NCBI RefSeq assembly: GCF_003626635.1
Contig: NZ_RAZT01000003.1
Coordinates: 372,001-436,000 of the forward strand
Length of the DNA: 64,000 nt
Origin: Micromonospora musae
GTDB taxonomy: Bacteria; Actinomycetota; Actinomycetes; Mycobacteriales; Micromonosporaceae
Direction of reading: 5' to 3'
Part shown: positions 10,852-18,389 of the stretch, piece after piece
Numbering within the stretch: the stretch's first letter is position 1
Layout of the letters: every line of letters starts with the position of its first letter
Notes under the pieces: generated by a model
Seen by the model: only the letters and a program-made list of their open reading frames with translations
Database searches by the model: none
What the model was told of the DNA's origin: nothing
Position numbers and translations under genes: made by a program

Positions 10852-10881
10852 ACGCTACTCACGGCGTCATCACTTAGTCAA
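10852..10881 (-). promoter_or_regulatory. chitinase promoter (-35 TTGACT, -10 TAGCGT)
   Basis: On the minus strand TTGACT (10881-10876) and TAGCGT (10857-10852) are 18 bp apart, a good housekeeping-sigma promoter, predicting a start near 10845 and a leader of about 25 bases containing the palindrome. Confidence 0.6.
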
Positions 10882-11052
10882 GATGTAAATGCTTCGATTC
10901 GTGTCCCGCCGAAACACCCGGCCCCCGACGTGCCGGATCCCGGCCCGACTGTCAACCGACCCGAAGATGATCACCGGACGTCGGCGCGTTCACGCGGAGT
11001 TCCGGCGTACGACGTTGACGCGCGACGGGCCCGACGACAACGATCCCTGTCT

Positions 11053-12294
11053 ATGATCTCGAGCCGTAAGGGCGGGTCGGTCCGCCGTGTGCTGCTGCTC
11101 TGCCTCGCCGTGGTGACCGCGGTGCTGACCTCGACCGGAGCCGCCCCGGCCGCACCCGCGGCGGCCCGCGTCTCCGCGGCGTCGGCGACCCTCGCCGGCT
11201 ACCCGGTGTGGGCGCACTTCAGCAACCCGACCGCCGGACGCGACTACACCATCATCAACGAGCTGCAACGGTTGATCGACGGGGCGCCCGCCGGCTCCAC
11301 CGTCCGAGGGGCGATCCACTCGCTCAGCGTGGACTCGGTCGCCGACGCGCTGCTGCGTGCCCAGAGCCGCGGCGTCACCGTGCTGGCGCTCCTCGACGGA
11401 AAGAACGCGACCTCGACCGACCCGGCCATCACGACGGTCAAGCAGCTGGCCAACAACCGGTTCTGCTCGAACAGCGGTGGCGGCCACGGCTGCATCAGCA
11501 CCAGCCCCGACGGCGACATGCACACCAAGCTCTTCACCTTCACCAGCACCACCGACCCGAACGGTGTGGCCCGCGCCGACGTCGTCTGGTTCGGTTCCAG
11601 CAACCTCACGTACGCCACCGGTCCGGACGCGTTCAACAACGCCATCACCGTCTACGGCGACGCCGCGCTCGCCGCCGGGCTGAACGCCAACTTCACCGAC
11701 ATGTGGAACCGCCGCCACTACAGCGGCAACGACTACTACGACTCCGCCTCCGGCCGGGGCTACTACCAGGCCGCCGCGGCCGACGCGTACGCCTCGCCGG
11801 AGGGCGCGGGGCAGACCGACACCATCGTCACCCGCCTCAACGACCTGACCCCCGACGCCGACTGCCGGCTGCGCGTGGGCATGGCGTCGGTGACCACCGG
11901 ACGGCCGCAGCTCGTCAACCAGGTGATCCGGTACCGCTCCGCCGGTTGCAAGGTCTGGATGGTGATCGGCAGCAACGCCGACGGCGGGATCGCCATGAGC
12001 CAGTCCGTCTACAACCAGCTGCTCGACGCCGGCGTCGCCATCCGCCGCAAGGACAAGGTGCATGACAAGTTCTTCGCGACGTACGGCAGGTACGGCACCG
12101 CCTACCAGTACCGCGTCTACACCGGCTCGCAGAACTGGACCCAGGACGCGCTCGGCGAGAACGACGAGATCTTCGTGAAGATGGCGCCGGAGACCGGGAG
12201 CACCCACCCGCTCTACGACGCCTACTACACGCACTTCAACGACGCGTACAACACCGGGGTGACCTGCTCGAAGAGCAACTTCCCGTGCTCCTGA
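11053..12294 (+). CDS. secreted phospholipase D-like (HKD) protein
   Basis: 413 residues from the ATG at 11053, chosen because it directly precedes a signal peptide (MISSRKGGSVRRVLLLCLAV, cleavage near APAAPAAA). The mature protein has two PLD-like halves: the first carries HTKLFTF about 40% along, with GSSNLT; the second carries VHDKFF and TGSQNWT. These are HxK-type motifs, but the Asp that normally lies four residues after the Lys (HxKxxxxD) is absent in both, so it belongs to a divergent PLD superfamily group. The substrate could be phospholipid or nucleic acid; this cannot be told from sequence. Two Cys near the C-terminus may form a disulphide. No ribosome-binding site is obvious. Divergent from the chitinase gene. 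Confidence 0.75.
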   Translation: MISSRKGGSVRRVLLLCLAVVTAVLTSTGAAPAAPAAARVSAASATLAGYPVWAHFSNPTAGRDYTIINELQRLIDGAPAGSTVRGAIHSLSVDSVADALLRAQSRGVTVLALLDGKNATSTDPAITTVKQLANNRFCSNSGGGHGCISTSPDGDMHTKLFTFTSTTDPNGVARADVVWFGSSNLTYATGPDAFNNAITVYGDAALAAGLNANFTDMWNRRHYSGNDYYDSASGRGYYQAAAADAYASPEGAGQTDTIVTRLNDLTPDADCRLRVGMASVTTGRPQLVNQVIRYRSAGCKVWMVIGSNADGGIAMSQSVYNQLLDAGVAIRRKDKVHDKFFATYGRYGTAYQYRVYTGSQNWTQDALGENDEIFVKMAPETGSTHPLYDAYYTHFNDAYNTGVTCSKSNFPCS

Positions 12295-12427
12295 CCGCCG
12301 GTCGCGCCGACCTGCTCGGCGGGCCCTGCCGGCGGGTGACCGCCGGCCGGGCCCGCCACCCGCGACCACCGGCGGCACCCGGCCCGCCGGTGCGGACCGC
12401 GCCGGTGGAGGCGGCGGCGAGCGGCGA

Positions 12428-12433
12428 TAGCCT
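12428..12433 (+). promoter_or_regulatory. candidate -10 box (TAGCCT), leaderless start
   Basis: TAGCCT ends six bases before the ATG at 12440 of the glutathione peroxidase gene, and no Shine-Dalgarno sequence is present. Confidence 0.45.
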
Positions 12434-12439
12434 CAGCCG

Positions 12440-12934
12440 ATGACCGTCTTCGACATTCCGATCGGGGCCCTGAACGGCGGCCCCGCCGACCTCGCCCAGT
12501 ACCGTGGGCGCGCCCTGCTGGTGGTCAACGTCGCCTCGCGGTGCGGCCTCACTCCCCAGTACGCCGGCCTGCAGGCGCTCGCCGAGGAGTACGCGGACCG
12601 CGGCCTCGTGGTGCTCGGCGTACCGTGCAACCAGTTCGGCGGCCAGGAGCCGGGCACCGCCGACGAGATCACCGACTTCTGCCAGGTCAACTACGGCGTC
12701 ACCTTCCCGCTCACCGAGAAGGTCGACGTCAACGGCCCGGACCGGCACGCGCTCTACGCGGAGCTGGTCGACACCCCGGACGCCGACGGCCACACGGGCG
12801 ACGTGCGGTGGAACTTCGAGAAGTTCCTGGTCGCCCCGGACGGTGCGGTGGCCACCCGGTTCGCCCCCACGGTGACGCCCGACGCGCCCGAGCTGCGCGC
12901 CGCCGTCGAGAAGGTGCTCCCCGGTCCGGCCTGA
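12440..12934 (+). CDS. glutathione peroxidase family (thiol peroxidase)
   Basis: 164-residue thioredoxin-fold peroxidase that reduces hydroperoxides. Seen: peroxidatic Cys in VNVASRCGLTPQY (about residue 36), the second conserved Cys in GVPCNQFGGQEPG, and WNFEKFLV with the Trp and Asn of the catalytic tetrad. Actinomycetes lack glutathione, so such enzymes normally use thioredoxin or mycothiol-linked reductants (family knowledge). Length is typical of the Cys-type, monomeric members. Stands alone, with a -10-like box directly before the ATG and a strong terminator after the stop. Confidence 0.93.
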   Translation: MTVFDIPIGALNGGPADLAQYRGRALLVVNVASRCGLTPQYAGLQALAEEYADRGLVVLGVPCNQFGGQEPGTADEITDFCQVNYGVTFPLTEKVDVNGPDRHALYAELVDTPDADGHTGDVRWNFEKFLVAPDGAVATRFAPTVTPDAPELRAAVEKVLPGPA

Positions 12935-12954
12935 GCCCCACGGTTACCCGGACG

Positions 12955-12983
12955 GGTGGCCGGCGGCGACGCCGCCGGCCACC
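12955..12983 (+). terminator. terminator after the glutathione peroxidase gene
   Basis: GGTGGCCGGCGGC (12955-12967) and GCCGCCGGCCACC (12971-12983) pair perfectly over 13 bp with a three-base loop, 20 bases after the stop. Confidence 0.75.
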
Positions 12984-13079
12984 GCCGGAGCCCGGCCGTA
13001 CCGTGGCGGCAGGCCGCCGAGGCGTCTTCCGGCGGCCGGTGCGGAATGCGGGCCGCGGTGGACGGAGTTGGCACCAGAC

Positions 13080-13760
13080 ATGACAACTGTGGGATTCATC
13101 GGCAGTGGATACATCGGCGGCACGCTGGCCCGGCTGGCCGTGGCCGCCGGCTACGACGTCGTGCTCAGCAACTCGCGCGGCCCGGAGACCCTGCGCGAAC
13201 TCGTCCAGGAGATCGGCCCGCGGGCCCGCGCGGTGACGTCGCTCGAGGCCGCGCAGGCCGGTGACCTCGTGGTGGTGAGCGTCCCGCTGAAGGCGTACCG
13301 GGCGGTGCCGCCGGAGCCGCTGGCCGGCAAGGTCGTGCTGGACACCAACAACTACTACCCGCAGCGCGACGGGCAGATCGCGGAGCTGGACTCCGACGCG
13401 ACCACCAGCAGCGAACTGCTGCAACGTCACCTGCCGCAGGCGCGCGTGGTCAAGGTCTTCAACAACATCAACTTCCGGCACCTGAGGACCCTGCCCCGGC
13501 TGGCCGGGGCGGCCGACCGCAGCGCGCTGCCCATCGCCGGCGACGACTCGGACGCGAAGGCGGCGACGCGTACCTTCCTGGACCGGATCGGCTACGACGC
13601 CGTGGACGCCGGACCGCTCGCCGAGGGCCGGCGCTACCAGCCCGGCACCGAGCCGTACGGGATCATCTACTCCGCGGACCCGACGGACTGGGAGCACGAG
13701 GCGCCGGCCGGGGTGGAGAAGGTACGCGAGGCGCTGGCCGCCTTCGACTCCGCCGCCTGA
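13080..13760 (+). CDS. NADPH-dependent F420 reductase-like NAD(P)-binding protein
   Basis: 226 residues from the ATG at 13080. The N-terminus MTTVGFIGSGYIGGTLARLA is a dinucleotide-binding GxGxxG fold, followed by VLSNSRGPETL (the SNSRGP strand that binds the NADP phosphate in this family), DLVVVSVPL, LDTNNYYPQRDG and VVKVFNNINF. This is the pattern of the F420H2:NADP oxidoreductase (Fno)-like family, which also includes oxidoreductases that do not use F420. GGAG lies 12 bases before this ATG; an in-frame TTG at 13068 is only one base from it and less likely. Substrate cannot be fixed from sequence. A hairpin terminator follows. Confidence 0.8.
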   Translation: MTTVGFIGSGYIGGTLARLAVAAGYDVVLSNSRGPETLRELVQEIGPRARAVTSLEAAQAGDLVVVSVPLKAYRAVPPEPLAGKVVLDTNNYYPQRDGQIAELDSDATTSSELLQRHLPQARVVKVFNNINFRHLRTLPRLAGAADRSALPIAGDDSDAKAATRTFLDRIGYDAVDAGPLAEGRRYQPGTEPYGIIYSADPTDWEHEAPAGVEKVREALAAFDSAA

Positions 13761-13781
13761 GTCGCAGTCCCCTCCCGCCGG

Positions 13782-13817
13782 ACGTGGCGGGGCCGGGTGC
13801 GCCCGGCTCCGCCACGT
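13782..13817 (+). terminator. terminator after the F420 reductase-like gene
   Basis: Arms 13782-13797 (ACGTGGCGGGGCCGGG) and 13802-13817 are reverse complements with one mismatch and a four-base loop, 21 bases past the stop. Confidence 0.75.
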
Positions 13818-13969
13818 GCCCGGCCGGCTCCGAGCCGCGATCGGCGTGCCTCCGGCTCCCCGCCGCGCTTCTCGGCGTGTCGGGCCGGTGACTGTTGCAT
13901 CGCAGTCCCGTGGCCGGGACGCTATCGACCGGACCCAATCCGTTGGCCGGCCGCACCCCCGGAGGCGAC

Positions 13970-14824
13970 ATGCACCTGCTGCGCACCGCACCACGCCGCC
14001 TGCTCGCCGGAGCCGGAGTGCTCCTGCTCGGCGTGGCCCTCCCGACCAGCCCCGCCGCTGCGGCGAACGCGGCGAGCCCCGGCTACGTCCGGCTCGCCCA
14101 CCTCTCCCCCGACACCCCGAGCGTCGACGTCTACCTGGCCGCCCCGGACGCGACGGAGCCGCAGGTCTTCCCCGGCGTGGGCTACGGCGTGCTCTCCGAC
14201 TACCTGCCGCTGCCCGTCGGGCGGTACGCGGTGGCCATGCGCGAGGCGGGCGCGCCGGCCGACGATCCGCCGGTGCTCACCACCGAGGTCGCGGTGACCA
14301 GCGGTGCCGCGTACACGGTCGCCGGGGTGGGGCGCTACGCCGACCTGGGGCTGCGCGTACTGCAGGACGACCTCAGCGCGCCGGAGGGCGGCCGGGCCAA
14401 GGTCCGCGTCGTGCAGGCCTCGGTGCGCGCCCCGGTGCTCGACGTGGCGGTCGCCGACGGCCCGGCCATCGCCAACGGCGTCCATTTCGCCACCACGACC
14501 GACTACCAGCTGGTCGAGCCGGGTCAATGGCGGCTGCGGCTCTCCGGCAGCGGCGGACCGACCACGCAGGCCGAGGTCCGGCTGACCGGCGGCGCCGTCT
14601 ACTCGCTGCTGGTGCTGGACGCGAAGGAGGGCGGGCTCACCACCGAACTGCGACGGGACGCGCAGGGTGGCACGGTGGTCCCGTCCGGCGGGGTGGAGAC
14701 CGGGGCCGGTGGCACGGCCGGGACGGGCCGCTTCGGGTACCCGGCCGTCACCGCCGGACTGGCCGGCCTCGCGCTCGTCGGCGGCCTGCTCCTGCTGCGC
14801 CGCCGCCGGCGTACCAGCTGGTGA
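13970..14824 (+). CDS. DUF4397 cell-surface protein
   Basis: 284 residues from the ATG at 13970, which has GGAGG five bases upstream. Seen: signal peptide (MHLLRTAPRRLLAGAG, hydrophobic core, cleavage near AAAANAA); a DUF4397 beta-sandwich repeat (GYVRLAHLSPDTPSVDVYLA; VRVVQASVRAPVLDVAVADG as a second repeat); a Gly/Thr-rich stretch; a C-terminal membrane helix; and a tail RRRRRTSW. The helix plus basic tail is the layout of a sortase substrate, but no LPxTG or LAxTG motif is seen before the helix. The sortase gene overlaps the stop codon, so the two are translated together. Function of DUF4397 is unknown. It may be held in the membrane by the C-terminal helix or processed at an unrecognised motif. 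Confidence 0.85.
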   Translation: MHLLRTAPRRLLAGAGVLLLGVALPTSPAAAANAASPGYVRLAHLSPDTPSVDVYLAAPDATEPQVFPGVGYGVLSDYLPLPVGRYAVAMREAGAPADDPPVLTTEVAVTSGAAYTVAGVGRYADLGLRVLQDDLSAPEGGRAKVRVVQASVRAPVLDVAVADGPAIANGVHFATTTDYQLVEPGQWRLRLSGSGGPTTQAEVRLTGGAVYSLLVLDAKEGGLTTELRRDAQGGTVVPSGGVETGAGGTAGTGRFGYPAVTAGLAGLALVGGLLLLRRRRRTSW

Positions 14825-15513
14825 TCTCGCCGCCCGGCCCGGCGATCCGCCGGCACCGACGGTCCCGGCCGCCGGTGACCGCGCTTGTCGCGTTCGGGGT
14901 GGCGCTCTGCCTGGCCGCCGGGACCGGGGTCGGCCTCGCCGCGACCGAGCCACCGCCGCCCGCCGGCGCCGACCCGACGCCGGCCGCCGCGCAGCCACCG
15001 ACCGTCGCGGGCCGACCGACCGCCGGGCGGAGTCCCGACTGCGCGACCGGATGCCCGGCGGCCCCACGAGGCGAGCCCACCCGGGTACGCGTGGCGCGCA
15101 TCGGGGTCGACTCCCCGCTCACGGCGCTCGGCCTGGACCGGGCCGGCGCCCTGGTGCCGCCTACCGACTTCGACCTGGCCGGTTGGTACGCGAGCGGCCC
15201 GGCGCCGGGTGATCCCGGCCCGGCGGTGCTCGCCGGGCACCTGGACTCGCGCCACGGACCCGCCGTCTTCGCCCGCCTCGGCGAGCTGCGCCCGGGCGAC
15301 CCCGTCGAGGTACGGCGCGGCGGGCAGTGGCTGTCGTTCCGCGTCACCGGTGCGCTGCGCACCCGCAAGGACCGCTTCCCCACCTCCACGGTGTACGGTC
15401 CGACGCCCGGCGCCGAGCTGCGCCTGATCACCTGCGGCGGCGACTTCGACAGGGGTCGCCGCCACTACGTCGAGAACGTGGTGGTCTTCGCGGTCGCCGA
15501 ACCGACCCGCTGA
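14821..15513 (+). CDS. class F sortase
   Basis: 230-residue membrane-anchored transpeptidase. The GTG at 14821 overlaps the upstream stop as GTGA, a translational-coupling arrangement. Seen: a basic N-terminus, one membrane helix (about 20-40), a Pro/Ala-rich linker, then the sortase barrel with the catalytic His in LAGHLDSRHGPAVFARL, the Cys in LRLITCGGDFD (TLxTC-type) and an Arg in RGRRHYVEN near the C-terminus. All three catalytic residues are present. Class F sortases are widespread in actinomycetes with mostly unknown substrates. The genetic link to a DUF4397 protein suggests that protein is the client. Confidence 0.9.
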   Translation: MISPPGPAIRRHRRSRPPVTALVAFGVALCLAAGTGVGLAATEPPPPAGADPTPAAAQPPTVAGRPTAGRSPDCATGCPAAPRGEPTRVRVARIGVDSPLTALGLDRAGALVPPTDFDLAGWYASGPAPGDPGPAVLAGHLDSRHGPAVFARLGELRPGDPVEVRRGGQWLSFRVTGALRTRKDRFPTSTVYGPTPGAELRLITCGGDFDRGRRHYVENVVVFAVAEPTR

Positions 15514-15546
15514 CGCCCGCCGGAAGCCGCCCGCCCGGTGGCCGGC

Positions 15547-15897
15547 TCACACCGGCCGGCGACCCGGGAATCCGCACTCGACGCGGTGGTACCAGCCGAC
15601 GTCCGGATCCCCCTCCAGCCAGCACCAGAGCACGGGCCGGCCGTTCCGCTCGCCGGGGAGGTCGAGCAGCAGCGGGGCGATGCCCTTGACCTGCACGTCG
15701 TGTTGGTGCAGCTCGTCGAGGACGGCGTGCAGCCGGGCCTCCAGGGCCTTGCCCTCGGCCCGGCCGCCGAACGGGCTCGTGCCGTGCTCGGCCAGATCGG
15801 CGTGCAGCTCGGCCAGGTCGGCCCGGAGTCGGATCAGGTCGTCGATGCGTGGACGCAGGGTGGCGACCAGGCACCGCGCCTGGGCGAGGGTGAACAT
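15547..15897 (-). CDS. DUF2203 family protein
   Basis: 116-residue soluble protein starting MFTLAQARCLVATLRPRIDD, with a long amphipathic helix pair (probable coiled coil, residues about 10-70, including HADLAEHGTSPFGGRAEGKALEAR) and a C-terminal segment GRPVLWCWLEGDPDVGWYHR with GFPGRRPV, the conserved end of DUF2203 proteins. Function is unknown. The ATG at 15897 has no ribosome-binding site, but CATACT lies six bases upstream, suggesting a leaderless message. It is divergent from the NamZ-like gene and convergent with the sortase gene. Confidence 0.85.
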   Translation of the reverse strand: MFTLAQARCLVATLRPRIDDLIRLRADLAELHADLAEHGTSPFGGRAEGKALEARLHAVLDELHQHDVQVKGIAPLLLDLPGERNGRPVLWCWLEGDPDVGWYHRVECGFPGRRPV

Positions 15898-15903
15898 CCG
15901 GCA

Positions 15904-15909
15904 AGTATG
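15904..15909 (-). promoter_or_regulatory. candidate -10 box (CATACT), leaderless start of the DUF2203 gene
   Basis: On the minus strand CATACT ends six bases before the ATG at 15897; a GGTGAC hexamer lies 17 bp further upstream. Confidence 0.4.
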
Positions 15910-15953
15910 GTCGCCCGCCCACCCCGGTCACCTCGCCCGTTCGTGCACCTGGC

Positions 15954-15997
15954 TGTAGCTAACCTTCCTTGACGAGGTATCTACATGTAGCTAAGTT
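15954..15997 (+). promoter_or_regulatory. promoter and direct-repeat operator of the NamZ-like gene
   Basis: TTGACG (15969-15974) and TAAGTT (15992-15997) are 17 bp apart. TGTAGCTAA occurs twice (15954-15962 and 15986-15994), 32 bp or about three helical turns apart, flanking and overlapping the promoter, as expected for a regulator that binds the same face of the DNA twice. Confidence 0.45.
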
Positions 15998-16022
15998 TCG
16001 AACAACCGATGGGAGGTGGACC

Positions 16023-17315
16023 GTGGAGCGCAGACGATTCCTGACCGGTGCGGGTGCGGTGACGGTGGGGGTGGCGGCCGCCGTCGCGCCCGGCTCGCCC
16101 GGCCTCGCGACGCCCGGGCTCCGCCGGGTGGAGACCGGGCTCGACGTACTGGTCCGGTCCGACTTCGCCGAGCTGGCCGACCAGCGCGTCGGGGTGATCT
16201 CCAACCCCACCGGCGTGGACTCCGCCTACCGGCACCTGGTCGACCTGATGCACGCCTCGGGTGAGGTCCAGATCGCCGCGGCGTTCGGCCCCGAGCACGG
16301 CTTCCGCGGCTCCGCGCAGGCCGGCGGCAGCGAGGGCACCGGCATCGACGCCCGCACCGGGATCACCGTCTACGACGCGTACGGCGCCTCCCAGGCGAAG
16401 TGGGAGAGCATGTTCGCCGAAGCCGCGGTCGACACGGTCGTCTTCGACATCCAGGACGTCGGCGCCCGGTTCTACACCTACATCTGGACCATGTACACCT
16501 CGATGGCCGCCGCCGCCCGCACCGGCAAGCGGTACGTGGTGCTGGACCGGCCCAACCCGGTCGGCGGGCGCGCCCGCGGCCCGATGATGACGCCGGGCTA
16601 CACCTCGGGCGTGGGGCTCAAGGAGATCGTCCAGCAGCACGGGATGACCGTGGGCGAGCTGGCGCGCTTCTTCAACGCGAAGTTCCTGCCCGCCGAGATC
16701 GGCGGCACGGTCGACCTGCACGTCGTCAAGTGCCGCCACTGGAAGCGCAGCCTGCTGGCGGCCGACACCGACCTGCCCTGGGTGATGCCGAGCCCGAACA
16801 TGCCCACCCAGGACACCGCGCTGGTCTACCCCGGCACCTGCCTCTTCGAGGGAGTCGCCTCGATCACCGAGGGCCGCGGCACCTGCCGGCCGTTCGAGCT
16901 GATCGGCGGCCTGGCCGAGGAGTTCGACTACCACTGGAGCGACCGCCTCAACGCCCGCGACTTGCCCGGCGTCGAGTTCCGCGAGGCGTACTTCACGCCG
17001 ACCTCGGCCGGGCAGAAGCCGGCGCTGCTCAACAAGCTCTGCGCCGGGGTCGAGGTGAAGGTAATCGATCGTGGCGTCTACGACCCGGTCCGGACGGGGG
17101 TCGCGATGCTGGTGGAGGCGCACCGCTATCCGGCGTTCGCCTGGCGGCAGGACTCCTGGGACACCGCCCGGCCGTACTGGATCGACAAGCTCACCGGCTC
17201 GCCCCGGCTGCGCACGATGATCGACGCGGGGGCGGACGTGGACGACGTGGTCGGCGCCTGGGCCCCCGAGCTGGCCGCGTTCGAGCGGGCCCGCCGCCCC
17301 TACCTGCTCTATTAG
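16023..17315 (+). CDS. Tat-exported exo-beta-N-acetylmuramidase, NamZ family (DUF1343)
   Basis: 430 residues from the GTG at 16023, which has GGGAGG seven bases upstream. The N-terminus VERRRFLTGAGAVTVG is a twin-arginine signal. The mature enzyme carries the family landmarks GVISNPTGVD, FGPEHGFRG, VFDIQDVGARFYTYIW, DRPNPVGG and LPWVMPSPNMPT. NamZ enzymes remove terminal non-reducing MurNAc from peptidoglycan fragments (family knowledge), so a role in wall recycling or scavenging is likely. The last codons read YLLY and then TAG; that TAG is formed by the TA target duplication and first G of the foldback element that follows, although the same stop would have existed before insertion. Divergent from the DUF2203 gene. 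Confidence 0.88.
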   Translation: MERRRFLTGAGAVTVGVAAAVAPGSPGLATPGLRRVETGLDVLVRSDFAELADQRVGVISNPTGVDSAYRHLVDLMHASGEVQIAAAFGPEHGFRGSAQAGGSEGTGIDARTGITVYDAYGASQAKWESMFAEAAVDTVVFDIQDVGARFYTYIWTMYTSMAAAARTGKRYVVLDRPNPVGGRARGPMMTPGYTSGVGLKEIVQQHGMTVGELARFFNAKFLPAEIGGTVDLHVVKCRHWKRSLLAADTDLPWVMPSPNMPTQDTALVYPGTCLFEGVASITEGRGTCRPFELIGGLAEEFDYHWSDRLNARDLPGVEFREAYFTPTSAGQKPALLNKLCAGVEVKVIDRGVYDPVRTGVAMLVEAHRYPAFAWRQDSWDTARPYWIDKLTGSPRLRTMIDAGADVDDVVGAWAPELAAFERARRPYLLY

Positions 17316-17481
17316 GGCGTGTGTCGAAGTCCCTGGCCGGCCTGCGGCGGGCCCAGACGACGGACCGGCGGCGTCGGCGCTTCGTCCGGATACAACACCG
17401 GTATCCGAACGAATCCCCGCCTTACCGGACCGCCGCCTGGACTCCGCCTCGGCTCGACCGAGGACTTCGACACACGCCCTA
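17313..17481. mobile_element. 165-bp foldback/MITE-like element with 18-bp terminal inverted repeats and TA target duplication
   Basis: The ends GGGCGTGTGTCGAAGTCC (17315-17332) and its exact reverse complement (17462-17479) are flanked by TA on both sides (17313-17314, 17480-17481). Pairing continues imperfectly along the whole element, ending in a near-perfect 13-bp hairpin around TTCGTCCGGATAC / GTATCCGAACGAA (about 17382-17412). There is no reading frame of note. TA duplications are made by IS630 and some IS5-group transposases, so it is probably a non-autonomous derivative of one. It sits exactly at the stop codon of the NamZ-like gene and 15 bp from the 3' end of proC. Confidence 0.75.
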
Positions 17482-17496
17482 GGCGACCCCGGGGGC

Positions 17497-18315
17497 TCAG
17501 TCGGCCTGGCCGGCGAGCTCCCGGGCCCGGTCCCGGGCCGCTTCGAGGGCGGCGAGCAGCGCCGCCCGTACGCCGTGCTTCTCCAGCTCACGCACGGCGG
17601 AGATGGTGGTGCCGGCGGGCGAGGTGACCGCCTCGCGCAGCTTCACCGGGTGCTCGCCGGAGTCCCGCAGCATCACCGCCGAACCGATCGCGGTCTGCAC
17701 GATCAGCTCGTGCGCCACCTGCCGGGGCAGCCCGAGCAGGATGCCCGCGTCGATCATCGCCTCGACGAGCAGGTAGAAGTAGGCCGGCCCGGAGCCGGAG
17801 AGCGCGGTGACCGCGTCCTGCTGGGACTCGGGGACCCGGACCGTCGCGCCCAGCGGCTTGAACATCTCCTCGGCCAGACCCAGGTGCGCCCCGGTGGCGT
17901 GCGGGCCCGCGGAGATCGCGGTCATCGCCTCGTCGACCAGCGCCGGCGTGTTGGTCATGACCCGGACCACCGGGGTCCCCTCGGGCAGCCGCCGGTTGAA
18001 GAAGCTGGTGGGCAGGCCGGCGCAGAGCGAGATCACCAGCTTGTCGGCGGGGACCTTCGGCCCGATCTCGTCCAGCAGGGCGGCGGCGTCCTGCGGCTTG
18101 ACCGCGACCGCCAGCACCTCGGCCTCCTCCACCGCGACGAGGTTCTCCACCACCCGTACGCCGTACCGGCCGGAAAGCTCCTCGGCGCGGGCGGGGCGGC
18201 GGGCGGTGGCGAGCAGCCGGTCCGCCGGCCAGCCCGAGCGCAGCAGGCCGGAGAGGACCAGCTCGCCGATCTTGCCGGTGCCGATCACCGCGATCGTGTG
18301 CACCCCGGGTGACAT
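17497..18315 (-). CDS. proC: pyrroline-5-carboxylate reductase
   Basis: 272-residue NADPH-dependent enzyme for the last step of proline synthesis. Seen: Rossmann motif TIAVIGTGKIGELVLSGLL, KPQDAAALLDEIG, VISLCAGLPTSFFNRRLP, VRVMTNTPALV and the C-terminal signature ALSGSGPAYFYLLVEAMIDA followed by SPAGTTISAVRELEKHGVRAA (cut here as SPAGTTISAVRELE). Length is typical. The gene is preceded on the minus strand by pfkA, whose terminator lies between them, so it probably has its own transcript. Its 3' end is adjacent to the foldback element. Confidence 0.95.
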   Translation of the reverse strand: MSPGVHTIAVIGTGKIGELVLSGLLRSGWPADRLLATARRPARAEELSGRYGVRVVENLVAVEEAEVLAVAVKPQDAAALLDEIGPKVPADKLVISLCAGLPTSFFNRRLPEGTPVVRVMTNTPALVDEAMTAISAGPHATGAHLGLAEEMFKPLGATVRVPESQQDAVTALSGSGPAYFYLLVEAMIDAGILLGLPRQVAHELIVQTAIGSAVMLRDSGEHPVKLREAVTSPAGTTISAVRELEKHGVRAALLAALEAARDRARELAGQAD

Positions 18316-18346
18316 GCCGCCCTACCCCTCTCCTCGCCACGCTCGA

Positions 18347-18376
18347 CGCCGCGGTGGCCGTACGACCACCGCGGCG
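18347..18376 (-). terminator. terminator of pfkA
   Basis: CGCCGCGGTGG (18347-18357) and CCACCGCGGCG (18366-18376) pair perfectly with an eight-base loop, 14 bases past the pfkA stop on the minus strand. Confidence 0.7.
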
Positions 18377-18389
18377 CCGTGGCGGTGAA

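Noticed and set aside
13816..14820. Long upstream extension of the sortase frame
   Set aside because: It overlaps the whole DUF4397 gene in another frame; the sortase N-terminus with its membrane helix begins naturally at the GTG at 14821.
13970..14824. LPxTG-type sorting motif in the DUF4397 protein
   Set aside because: No pentapeptide close to LPxTG or LAxTG is found before the C-terminal helix.
15981..17591. 536-codon minus-strand frame across the NamZ-like gene
   Set aside because: Antisense shadow caused by GC skew at codon positions; it also runs through the foldback element.
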